Shown here one piece after another: positions 1-5,402 of a stretch of DNA of 5,402 bases (position 1 is its first letter; every line of letters starts with the position of its first letter). The notes below the pieces were generated by a model. The model searched no databases, was not told where the DNA came from, and saw nothing but the letters and a program-made list of their open reading frames with translations. A program made the translations under genes and the position numbers. This stretch comes from Avanaerovorax sp964442135 (GTDB lineage: Bacteria > Bacillota > Clostridia > Peptostreptococcales > Anaerovoracaceae), in contig CAYTYN010000054.1 of assembly GCA_964442135.1 (NCBI GenBank), positions 1 through 5,402 of the forward strand, written 5' to 3'.

Positions 1-21
1 TTTTTACGTGGGAAAACAGGG

Positions 22-30
22 GGACAGTCC
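22..30. repeat. REP-like GGGGGACAGTCC motif (possible fragment)
   Basis: A G-run followed by the short palindrome GGAC-A-GTCC lies in an A-rich context (AAAACAGGGGGACAGTCC, 13-30). It resembles the GGGGACAGTCC-type ends of dispersed palindromic elements often seen in clostridial and other genomes near REP-associated Y1 transposases. Only one copy is visible and the matching right half (GGGACTGTCCCC-like) is absent, so it may be a remnant or chance. Resemblance is from memory, not a search. Confidence 0.25.
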
Positions 31-63
31 GTACAGCACATAGCCCGCAGCATATAATCAATA

Positions 64-91
64 TTGACAAAATACGAATATGTGAGATAAT
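64..91 (+). promoter_or_regulatory. Sigma-A type promoter for the operon
   Basis: A perfect -35 box TTGACA (64-69) is followed after 16 bases by GATAAT (86-91), a one-mismatch -10 box. The TG at 83-84 gives an extended -10 (TGaGATAAT). Transcription would start near 97-99, about 50 bases before the first gene. It is the best promoter in the window and no other is visible between the genes, so all six genes probably share it. The -10 overlaps the first AATTGAAC half-site (89-96), so repressor binding there would block RNA polymerase. Confidence 0.75.
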
Positions 92-105
92 TGAACCGTA
101 GTACA

Positions 106-127
106 AAATTGAACTGCGGTTCAATTT
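106..127. promoter_or_regulatory. Palindromic operator, probably for the TetR regulator
   Basis: Two perfect 9-base arms, AAATTGAAC (106-114) and GTTCAATTT (119-127), flank a 4-base spacer. This is a 22-bp dyad, a size typical for a TetR dimer site. It lies just downstream of the predicted transcription start, about +8 to +30. A third copy of the half-site (AATTGAAC, 89-96) overlaps the -10 box and pairs with the same right arm in a wider inverted repeat: 89-102 against 113-126, 14 bases per arm with one mismatch and a 10-base centre. The TetR gene encoded in the operon is the natural candidate ligand. An RNA hairpin role in the 5' leader is possible, but no U-run follows, so it is not a terminator. 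Confidence 0.65.
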
Positions 128-130
128 ATA

Positions 131-136
131 GAGGAG
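131..136 (+). promoter_or_regulatory. Ribosome binding site fixing the GtrA-like start
   Basis: GAGGAG lies 11 bases upstream of the ATG at 148. Spacing is slightly long but acceptable. The reading frame stays open further upstream to TTG codons at 109 and 91, but these fall inside the operator and at the -10 box, upstream of the likely transcription start or at its edge, so 148 is the supported start. Confidence 0.6.
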
Positions 137-147
137 ACCGTAAGCAT

Positions 148-609
148 ATGAGTAAGAACCGGAAATTGACGAAAAAAGAAAACCTTGTACAGGTCATAAA
201 GTTTGGAATTTTTTCCGCTTCGGCGGGATTGATTCAGACAATTTCATTTACGGCTATAAATGAGCTGACAGACCTAGACTATACACCCTGCTACCTTACA
301 GCCCTGACCCTGTCGGTTTTGTGGAACTTTACCCTTAACAGGGAGTTTACCTTTAAATCCGCCAATAATGTACCGATAGCGATGCTAAAGGTTGCGGCGT
401 TTTACTGTGTATTCACCCCTCTTTCCACATGGTGGGGAGTTGAGCTGACGGGTATAGGCTGGAACGAATACATAGTCCTGTTCGGAACCATGGCCGTTAA
501 CCTGACAACAGAATTTTTATATGACAGGTTTTTCGTTTTCAGAGGCGCTATTAATACGAATAAGAGAGCGAAGATGGATAATGAGGAAGACGATGGAGAG
601 GGTTTCTAA
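148..609 (+). CDS. GtrA-like small membrane protein
   Basis: A 153-residue integral membrane protein of the GtrA/DPMS family, whose members are thought to help flip or modify polyprenyl-phosphate-linked sugars at the cytoplasmic membrane. After a basic N-terminus (residues 1-12) four hydrophobic segments are visible at about 16-37, 46-63, 77-98 and 107-125. The family hallmark is the stretch after helix 2, WNFTLNREFTF (59-69), echoed after helix 4 by FLYDRFFVF (123-131). The tail is acidic (DNEEDDGEGF). Length fits the family's usual 120-160. The start is ATG 148, preceded by GAGGAG. It is first in the operon and its 3' end overlaps the TetR start by 17 bases, so translation is probably coupled. 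There is no glycosyltransferase beside it, which is unusual for GtrA; its role here, perhaps as a small transporter-like partner, is unknown. Confidence 0.78.
   Translation: MSKNRKLTKKENLVQVIKFGIFSASAGLIQTISFTAINELTDLDYTPCYLTALTLSVLWNFTLNREFTFKSANNVPIAMLKVAAFYCVFTPLSTWWGVELTGIGWNEYIVLFGTMAVNLTTEFLYDRFFVFRGAINTNKRAKMDNEEDDGEGF
583..587 (+). promoter_or_regulatory. Ribosome binding site inside the GtrA-like gene for the TetR gene
   Basis: GAGGA ends 5 bases before the ATG at 593, favouring that start over ATG 581, which has no well-placed Shine-Dalgarno (a GAGAG at 564-568 is 12 bases away). The site lies within the final codons of the upstream gene. Confidence 0.5.
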
Positions 610-1144
610 AAAAGAAAAGAGCAGGCTTAAGATAATGCATGCGGCGAAGGGACTGTTTGAAAGAGAAGGGCTGGACAATGTGACCTTCAGGCGGATAGCG
701 GAGGAGGCCGATGTGTGTAGAACCACGGTATTTAACCATTTCTCCGGTACGAAAGATCTGATGCTGGCCATAAGCGCCCAAGAGATACAGGATATAACGG
801 AATACTGTCATGAGAATGAATATAAAGGCAAAGACCTGATACGGGCTATTTTTGACAAGCTGATAGATGACACGGTGTATTATCCCATGCTTACCAGCCG
901 GCTTATAAACAACGCGGTGCTGACCCATGAGGAAGAAAACCCTATACAAATCTTAGAGGAAATGACTGCCGACGGACTCAGGCAGGAGGGAACCTTGACG
1001 GATGAAGAAGAGATAGACGACCTTGTTATCTTAATTGAAGGCGCCTATTTCGGACTGGTCAATCACTATCATATAAACGGCAGATCATTTGACGGTGCGG
1101 CCATGAAGGAACGATTTCACAGGCTGCTGGACAGGATGATCTGA
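593..1144 (+). CDS. TetR/AcrR-family transcriptional regulator
   Basis: A 183-residue one-component repressor. The N-terminal domain has the canonical TetR helix-turn-helix: the AAKGLFEREG helix (17-26), then VTFRRIAEEADVCRTTVFNHF (30-50), then the GTKDLM start of the linker helix (52-57). The rest, about 60-183, is helical and variable, as expected for a ligand-binding and dimerisation domain; the C-terminal part (ILIEGAYFGLVNHYHINGRS) fits the usual TetR_C helix pattern. No ligand can be inferred. Start 593 is preferred for its Shine-Dalgarno; 581 is an alternative that adds four residues. The gene overlaps the GtrA-like gene and is followed after 21 bases by the aminotransferase. It most likely autoregulates the operon through the AATTGAAC palindrome at 106-127, by inference from position. 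Confidence 0.9.
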   Translation: MERVSKKEKSRLKIMHAAKGLFEREGLDNVTFRRIAEEADVCRTTVFNHFSGTKDLMLAISAQEIQDITEYCHENEYKGKDLIRAIFDKLIDDTVYYPMLTSRLINNAVLTHEEENPIQILEEMTADGLRQEGTLTDEEEIDDLVILIEGAYFGLVNHYHINGRSFDGAAMKERFHRLLDRMI

Positions 1145-1165
1145 AGAGGGACAGGAGGAATTGAT

Positions 1166-2659
1166 ATGAATAACTGCGGAGTGAGCAGATGGGATGATCC
1201 GGACAGGATAAACCAACAGCTAAAGGAATTGACGGATCAGCCAATCTGGGAAGTAAATGACGATTACTACGAGAACGTAATACTTAAATACTATGACGAG
1301 AAGTGCAAAAAATCCCTGGAGATATACGAGGAAGCGAAAAAATACATACCGGGAGGAGTCCAGCACAATCTGGCCTTCAATAAACCTTTTCCGGTAGCCT
1401 TTGCTAAGGCGGAGGGCGCGTATCTTTACGATGAGGACGGAAATCAGTACATCGATTTTCTCCAGGCAGGAGGACCGACTATCCTGGGTAGCAACTATCC
1501 GCCGATAAGGGAGGCTGTCATAGAGCTTCTGAACAGCTGCGGGCCTGTGACAGGACTGCTTCATAAATCAGAGCTGCTGATCGCCAAAGAGATAAATAAG
1601 CACATGGCTAACGTTGAGATGTTCAGGATGCTGGGCAGCGGCACCGAATCCGTCATGGCAGCCATAAGGATAGCAAGGATAGCCACCGGCAAGAAGCGGA
1701 TAATCAAAATCGGCGGCGGATACCACGGATGGAGCGACCAGATGGTCTACGGTCTTAAGATTCCCGGAAGCAGAGGACTGCTGGAATCACACGGGATACC
1801 GGCCAGCGCCTACGGCCGCACCGACGAGGTGAGACCCAATGACCTTAACATGCTGGAGAGCATGTTAAGGCGCAATCGGTTAAAGGGCGGTACAGCGGCG
1901 GTCATCGTGGAGCCTGTCGGGCCGGAAAGCGGCACGAGGCCTGTCGCCATGGATTACAACGGGGGAGTGCGCCGGCTTTGCGATAAATACGGAGCCCTGC
2001 TCATCTTTGACGAGGTTGTGACAGGCTTCAGAATAGCTCTTTCGGGGGCGCAGGGGTTCTTCAACGTTGTTCCTGACCTTACAGTCTTCGGAAAGATAGT
2101 CGCGGGAGGATATCCGGCGGCAGGGGGAGTAGGCGGTAAGAAGGAGTATGTGGAGCTCATGGCCGCGGGTCTTGCCACGGGAAAGCACCGGGCATATGTC
2201 GGCGGAACTCTGGCGGCTAATCCTCTTTCCGCTTTGGCCGGATATACTGCCATCAAAGAAATCGCCCGCGTCAACGCCTGCGAGATCGCCGGCAGAGCGG
2301 GAGACAGGCTGACCGACGGGCTAAACGAGCTTATAGAGAGGTACGGACTGCCTTTCGTATGCTATAACCAGGCAAGCATAGTACATCTGGAATGTACGGG
2401 AGCCATGAGCTTCGATTACTCGTCGTTTTTCCTGATAAAATCTGCTCTCAGACTGCTGAAAGACAAGAACATGATATATGAGAGGAAAGACTCTATGGAG
2501 AGAATGGGAGCCGCATACATGGCGAACGGCCTGGTGACTCTGGCAGGCAGCAGACTCTATACTTCCATGGCCGATACTGACGATGTGATTGACGAGGCTC
2601 TCAACAGATTTGAAAGGGTGTTTAAACAGGTAGTAAAAACCCATAAGGGTCGGGCCTGA
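1166..2659 (+). CDS. Class III PLP-dependent aminotransferase, glutamate-1-semialdehyde aminomutase-like
   Basis: A 497-residue cytoplasmic PLP enzyme of aminotransferase class III, closest in motif pattern to glutamate-1-semialdehyde 2,1-aminomutase. Visible landmarks are PGGV (62-65), the phosphate-binding GSGTE (157-161), YHGW (186-189) with the His stacking on PLP, FDEVVTGFR (281-289) with Asp282 for the pyridine nitrogen, the Schiff-base Lys310 in LTVFGKIVAGG, and GGTLAANP (346-353) with Thr348 contacting the phosphate from the partner subunit. All catalytic elements are intact. It carries about 45 residues before the point where HemL-type proteins usually begin, so it is longer than the usual 425-435. 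The start has an ideal AGGAGG (1153-1158) seven bases upstream. Its place between a TetR gene and a sugar kinase/aldolase set argues against a tetrapyrrole role; it more likely transaminates a carbonyl intermediate of this operon's pathway. Substrate unknown. Confidence 0.88.
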   Translation: MNNCGVSRWDDPDRINQQLKELTDQPIWEVNDDYYENVILKYYDEKCKKSLEIYEEAKKYIPGGVQHNLAFNKPFPVAFAKAEGAYLYDEDGNQYIDFLQAGGPTILGSNYPPIREAVIELLNSCGPVTGLLHKSELLIAKEINKHMANVEMFRMLGSGTESVMAAIRIARIATGKKRIIKIGGGYHGWSDQMVYGLKIPGSRGLLESHGIPASAYGRTDEVRPNDLNMLESMLRRNRLKGGTAAVIVEPVGPESGTRPVAMDYNGGVRRLCDKYGALLIFDEVVTGFRIALSGAQGFFNVVPDLTVFGKIVAGGYPAAGGVGGKKEYVELMAAGLATGKHRAYVGGTLAANPLSALAGYTAIKEIARVNACEIAGRAGDRLTDGLNELIERYGLPFVCYNQASIVHLECTGAMSFDYSSFFLIKSALRLLKDKNMIYERKDSMERMGAAYMANGLVTLAGSRLYTSMADTDDVIDEALNRFERVFKQVVKTHKGRA

Positions 2660-2683
2660 GCAGGTCGCGGCAGACGGGAGACG

Positions 2684-2705
2684 GACGGGCGCTGATCCGC
2701 CCGTC
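2684..2705 (+). other. GC-rich intergenic hairpin before the kinase gene
   Basis: GACGGGCG (2684-2691) and CGCCCGTC (2698-2705) form a perfect 8-bp stem with a 6-base loop. It lies in the only sizeable intergenic gap (2660-2719), and its base is four bases from the Shine-Dalgarno of the kinase gene. No U-run follows, so it is not an intrinsic terminator. It may stabilise or process the message or tune kinase translation; function is inferred from position only. Confidence 0.5.
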
Positions 2706-2709
2706 AAAT

Positions 2710-2716
2710 GGAGGTG
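2710..2716 (+). promoter_or_regulatory. Ribosome binding site deciding the kinase start
   Basis: GGAGGTG, with its GGAGG core five bases before ATG 2720. The same frame has an earlier ATG at 2708, but that codon overlaps this Shine-Dalgarno and has only the hairpin upstream, so 2720 is the likely start. Confidence 0.75.
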
Positions 2717-2719
2717 TGT

Positions 2720-4255
2720 ATGGAAAGATATATTTTATCCCATGATATGGGAACCGGCTCGGATAAAGCCGTGCTGGTGGATTACAGAGGAAGCATTGCA
2801 GCCACCGTCGTGGAACCCTACCCTACATATTACCCGAATCCGGCGTGGGTGGAGCAGGATCCTGAGGACTACTGGAATGCTGTGACAAAGAGTACCAGAG
2901 CCATATTGGAGAAGACCGGTATTATGGCGGAACAGATAAAGGGCGTAGTCTTTTCGACTCAGGCACAGGGCGTCATACCGGTGGACGTAGAGGGAAACCC
3001 GCTGTATAACAACATAATATGGGTGGACGGCAGAGCCGAAAAGCAGGCTGACAGCATAATGAAACGCCTGGGAGGCAGGAAGATATTTTCATTGGTATCC
3101 GGAACGCCTATTATGGGGAAGGACTGTATACCTAAAATCGTATGGCTCAAGGAGGAACGGCCGGATATATACGCTAAGACCCACAAGATACTGGACGTCA
3201 ACGGGTATTTAAAGTTCAAATGCACGGGGAAGATGGTTGCGGAGCTTTCAGGAGCGTCCTCTTACGGCCTTGACCTTAAAAAGAAGAAGTGGCTGGGAGT
3301 CATGAGGCTGACGGGAGTTGACATGGAAAAACTGCCGCCTCTCGTATGCAGCACCGACATAGTAGGCGGGTTGACGGCCGAAGCCGCCTCACAGACGGGT
3401 CTTATGGAGGGAACCCCTGTGCTGGGCGGCTGTGACGACGTTCAGGCGGCGGCTGTAGGCTCCGGAATGTGCGGAGACGGAGACATACACATCTATCTGG
3501 GTACTTCCGCATGGGTGGCGGCAGTCAGCAGAACCGCCGGCAAGTTTAAACACGGAGCCGCAGCCATACAGAGCGCCGACAGAGAGATGAACCTGATCGC
3601 AGGTATAACGGAATCAGCCGGAGCCAACATACAATGGATACAGGAGCAGTTCTTCTCGTCGGAAAAGGAAAAATACGGCGATAAGATATTCGACTACATG
3701 GACGAAGTGATAAGGAAGATACCGCCGGGCAGCGACCATCTCATATGCACTCCGTGGATGCTTGGGGAGCGGTGTCCTGTGTCCTCGACTACTACCAGAG
3801 CGACCTTGTTTAACGTAAGTATGGTTCACACCAGAGAACACCTTATGCGGGCTGTCTACGAAGGCATCGGATATAATCTAAAATGGATATTGGAAAACTA
3901 TAATATGGATTACGGCTTTTCCTGCGATGATTTCAGGATTATCGGCGGTGGAGCCCTAGATGACGCATGGATGCAGATAATCGCCGATATTACAGGGAAG
4001 CGTTTCTCGGTGGTAAAGGATCCTCGCAACGCCGGAGCCGTGGGGGGCGCCATCGTCGCTCTCATAGGACTCGGCGAGCTGCCCGGATTCGGCTCCGCCA
4101 AAGACTTTGTCAAGGTTGAAAGACATTACGAACCGGATCCTGTCAATCGGAAGATATATGATGATCTCTTCGAGGATTACAAAAATGTCTATTATTCTCT
4201 GAAAGACGCGTATATCAAAGCAAACGGGGACAGATTCAGCGGAGAAGAAAAATGA
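2720..4255 (+). CDS. FGGY-family carbohydrate kinase, xylulokinase-like
   Basis: A 511-residue ATP-dependent sugar or polyol kinase of the FGGY family (actin-like ATPase fold). The N-terminal phosphate loop is DMGTGSDK (9-16). The catalytic-base region is GGCDDVQAAAVGSG, with Asp239 aligning with the xylulokinase catalytic Asp. A GTSAWVA phosphate motif follows. The second FGGY signature is recognisable in the TPWMLGERCP to HTREHLMRAVYEGIGYNLKW region, and the adenosine motif is IIGGGALDDAW (407-417) with NAGAVGGAI after it. Length is normal for the family. Two sites differ from textbook xylulokinase: STQAQG replaces the GQMHG substrate motif, and RATLFN replaces the usual ARGxF. Both suggest a substrate other than D-xylulose. 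Start 2720 is chosen over 2708. The stop overlaps the next start as ATGA, so translation is coupled to the aldolase-like protein. Expected to phosphorylate the operon's substrate before aldol cleavage. Confidence 0.9.
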   Translation: MERYILSHDMGTGSDKAVLVDYRGSIAATVVEPYPTYYPNPAWVEQDPEDYWNAVTKSTRAILEKTGIMAEQIKGVVFSTQAQGVIPVDVEGNPLYNNIIWVDGRAEKQADSIMKRLGGRKIFSLVSGTPIMGKDCIPKIVWLKEERPDIYAKTHKILDVNGYLKFKCTGKMVAELSGASSYGLDLKKKKWLGVMRLTGVDMEKLPPLVCSTDIVGGLTAEAASQTGLMEGTPVLGGCDDVQAAAVGSGMCGDGDIHIYLGTSAWVAAVSRTAGKFKHGAAAIQSADREMNLIAGITESAGANIQWIQEQFFSSEKEKYGDKIFDYMDEVIRKIPPGSDHLICTPWMLGERCPVSSTTTRATLFNVSMVHTREHLMRAVYEGIGYNLKWILENYNMDYGFSCDDFRIIGGGALDDAWMQIIADITGKRFSVVKDPRNAGAVGGAIVALIGLGELPGFGSAKDFVKVERHYEPDPVNRKIYDDLFEDYKNVYYSLKDAYIKANGDRFSGEEK

Positions 4256-4884
4256 GCGAAGTATATGAAGTTATGAAAAAATACGGCAGGTTTATTTCTG
4301 ATCTCGACTATCCGGTAGGGAACATCCGGATGATACAGGCGACGTCGGAGGGAGTCTTTTCTACCGTGGACGGGTGCAACCCGGCCGACTTGAGAGAAGG
4401 AGATGTAATCGAGGCGCCGACAGACGGGATTCCGGCGTTCCCCGGAGATATGAAGGCTCTTGTGTATTCTCAGACGCCATACTGTATGGAATGGCTGCGC
4501 CGGGGAAAACCCTTCCACGCGTCCCTGGACGATATGGCTCAGATCTTCGGGCCGACAGCCTACATCGTCGATGTAAGGGCGGAAAACCTGCGCCGTGACA
4601 GAGATATAAAAAAGGCTCTGAAAGACAACGTGGGATTTATCGCATTGGAGGAAAAGGGCGGCGACGGAGAAATTACAGGACATACCATTACCTTTGGCCG
4701 AAGCCTTTACGAGGCCATAGTTGCCATGACCGTCCTTGAAAAATTTGCCGAGGTATCCATTTTGGCGGAAAAGATAGGCGGGGCAAAGCCTATTCCCCGA
4801 TGGGAGGCCAAGCTGATGAGGTTTATATACAAGAACAAATATTCTAAGGCAGAAGAGGAAGTAAAGACGGGAGAGGTGAGATAG
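4252..4884 (+). CDS. Degenerate class II aldolase/adducin-like protein without metal ligands
   Basis: A 210-residue protein that by eye aligns with the intact class II aldolase immediately downstream but lacks its active site. Shared landmarks are GNI (23-25), the T..G....DL..GDVIE block (38-54), ALVYSQTPYCMEWLRRGKPF (69-88) against the intact protein's AVIHTHSKYC..FAAAGKDM, a following IFG (98-100), and FGRSLYEAIV..TVLEKFAEV (148-168), the usual C-terminal helix. The zinc-binding HTH is YSQ (72-74), the segment carrying the catalytic Glu (TSE..LH) appears deleted between about 58 and 68, and the third His (in ANHGMI of the neighbour) has no clear equivalent; His144 is nearby but out of register. 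The frame is fully open, so this is a maintained gene and not a pseudogene. It starts in ATGA overlap with the kinase, with GGAG at 4241-4244. Likely a structural or regulatory partner of the downstream enzyme; a changed catalytic role is possible. Confidence 0.72.
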   Translation: MSEVYEVMKKYGRFISDLDYPVGNIRMIQATSEGVFSTVDGCNPADLREGDVIEAPTDGIPAFPGDMKALVYSQTPYCMEWLRRGKPFHASLDDMAQIFGPTAYIVDVRAENLRRDRDIKKALKDNVGFIALEEKGGDGEITGHTITFGRSLYEAIVAMTVLEKFAEVSILAEKIGGAKPIPRWEAKLMRFIYKNKYSKAEEEVKTGEVR

Positions 4885-5402
4885 ATGAAAAAGACAGCCG
4901 CCGACATGGACGAGAGAGCTCTCCGAGAAGCTCTGGTAAGCTGCGGCAAGGCCCTCGTCAAAAGAGGACTGGTTCAGGGCACATGGGGAAACATTTCCGT
5001 GCGCATGGATGATAAATATATGCTCGCCACCCCATCAGGACTTGATTATCTCAGGCTGACAGCTGACGATATGGTAAAGGTGGACATAAATACCCTAGAA
5101 TATGAGGGGGATATAAAGCCCACTTCGGAAAAGGGACTCCACGCCGAGATGTATAAGAACAGGTCAGACGTAGGGGCGGTCATCCACACCCACTCTAAGT
5201 ATTGCAGCGTATTTGCCGCCGCCGGAAAGGACATGCCTGTAATAGACGAGTACAGGGAGATTTTCGGCGACAAAATAAAGCTCGCCTCATACGCCCTTCC
5301 GGGAACGAAGGCGCTGGTCAGACGCACAGCCTCCGCCGTGGGACAGGGTCTGGGTGCCATAATGGCGAATCATGGCATGATAGCCTGTGGAAAGGACTTG
5401 GA
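4885..5402 (+). CDS. Class II aldolase (fuculose-1-phosphate aldolase-like), partial
   Basis: The first 172 residues of a zinc-dependent class II aldolase/adducin-family enzyme; the right window edge cuts it, with roughly 40 residues likely missing compared with the usual 210-220. It opens with a helix (10-28), then TWGNIS (33-38), TPSGLDY (49-55) for substrate phosphate binding, PTSEKGLHAEMY (79-90) with the probable acid/base Glu82, HTH (101-103) giving two zinc ligands, and ANHGMIACG (161-169) with the third, His163. A Glu in the TSE motif favours aldolases such as FucA over L-ribulose-5-phosphate 4-epimerase, which has Asp there. Expected to cleave a ketose-1-phosphate to dihydroxyacetone phosphate and an aldehyde. 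ATG 4885 directly follows the upstream TAG, with AGGTGA at 4874-4879, so it is translationally linked to the degenerate paralogue. The precise substrate is unknown. Confidence 0.88.
   Translation, partial: MKKTAADMDERALREALVSCGKALVKRGLVQGTWGNISVRMDDKYMLATPSGLDYLRLTADDMVKVDINTLEYEGDIKPTSEKGLHAEMYKNRSDVGAVIHTHSKYCSVFAAAGKDMPVIDEYREIFGDKIKLASYALPGTKALVRRTASAVGQGLGAIMANHGMIACGKDL

Noticed and set aside
53..58. A perfect TATAAT as a second promoter -10
   Set aside because: The -35 position (30-35, CGTACA) matches only three of six bases and there is no extended TG. The TTGACA/GATAAT pair downstream is clearly stronger. A weak tandem promoter is not excluded.
91..147. N-terminal extension of the GtrA-like frame from TTG 91 or 109
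   Set aside because: It would translate through the -10 box and operator palindrome, has no Shine-Dalgarno, and adds residues with no GtrA character. ATG 148 with GAGGAG is far better.
551..949. 132-codon open frame on the minus strand
   Set aside because: It is antisense to the clearly recognised TetR gene and has no domain pattern of its own.
1166..2659. Naming the aminotransferase hemL
   Set aside because: It shares the family core, but the N-terminal extension and the sugar kinase/aldolase context without any heme genes make a tetrapyrrole role unlikely.
2684..2705. Intrinsic terminator between the aminotransferase and kinase genes
   Set aside because: The stem is followed by AAATGGAGG and not by a T-run, and the next gene's ribosome site follows at once.
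4374..4598. 74-codon + strand frame inside the aldolase-like gene
   Set aside because: Arg/Gly-rich out-of-frame translation of a gene supported by homology to its neighbour.
4192..4683. 163-codon open frame on the minus strand
   Set aside because: It lies opposite the end of the kinase and the aldolase-like gene, shows no recognisable domain, and is explained by the codon bias of the + strand genes.
4252..4884. Calling the aldolase-like gene a pseudogene
   Set aside because: The 210-codon frame is intact, has its own ribosome site, and is translationally coupled on both sides. The missing residues reflect divergence, not recent decay.

Overview
The window looks like a chromosomal accessory-metabolism locus from a low-to-mid GC Gram-positive anaerobe, most likely a clostridial (Firmicutes/Bacillota) species. 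This rests on strong purine-rich Shine-Dalgarno sites, very tight gene packing, heavy use of AGA/AGG, ATA and GGA codons, and the family content. The assignment is an inference; there is no rRNA or other phylogenetic marker here.

Layout: six genes, all on the + strand. Bases 1-147 are a leader with a good sigma-A type promoter (TTGACA at 64-69, extended GATAAT at 86-91) and a cluster of AATTGAAC half-sites forming a palindrome just downstream. Then come (1) a small GtrA-like four-helix membrane protein (148-609), (2) a TetR-family repressor whose start lies inside the end of gene 1 (593-1144), (3) a class III PLP aminotransferase related to glutamate-1-semialdehyde aminomutase (1166-2659), (4) an FGGY-family carbohydrate kinase (2720-4255), (5) a degenerate class II aldolase-like protein lacking the metal ligands (4252-4884), and (6) an intact class II aldolase cut by the right window edge (4885 to beyond 5402). 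The largest gap is 60 bases, between genes 3 and 4, and holds an 8-bp GC-rich hairpin. No terminator, tRNA, rRNA, CRISPR array or transposase gene was seen.

How they may work together: the kinase and the intact aldolase suggest phosphorylation of a ketose-like or polyol-derived substrate, then retro-aldol cleavage to a triose phosphate and a short aldehyde. The aminotransferase could add or remove an amino group on the substrate or on the aldehyde product. The TetR protein probably represses the whole operon through the palindrome at the promoter. The substrate cannot be named from this sequence.

The least ordinary features are the tandem of a ligand-less and an intact class II aldolase, which suggests a pseudoenzyme-enzyme pair, and the combination of GSAM-like aminotransferase, FGGY kinase and aldolase pair under one repressor. 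I do not recognise that combination as a named pathway.
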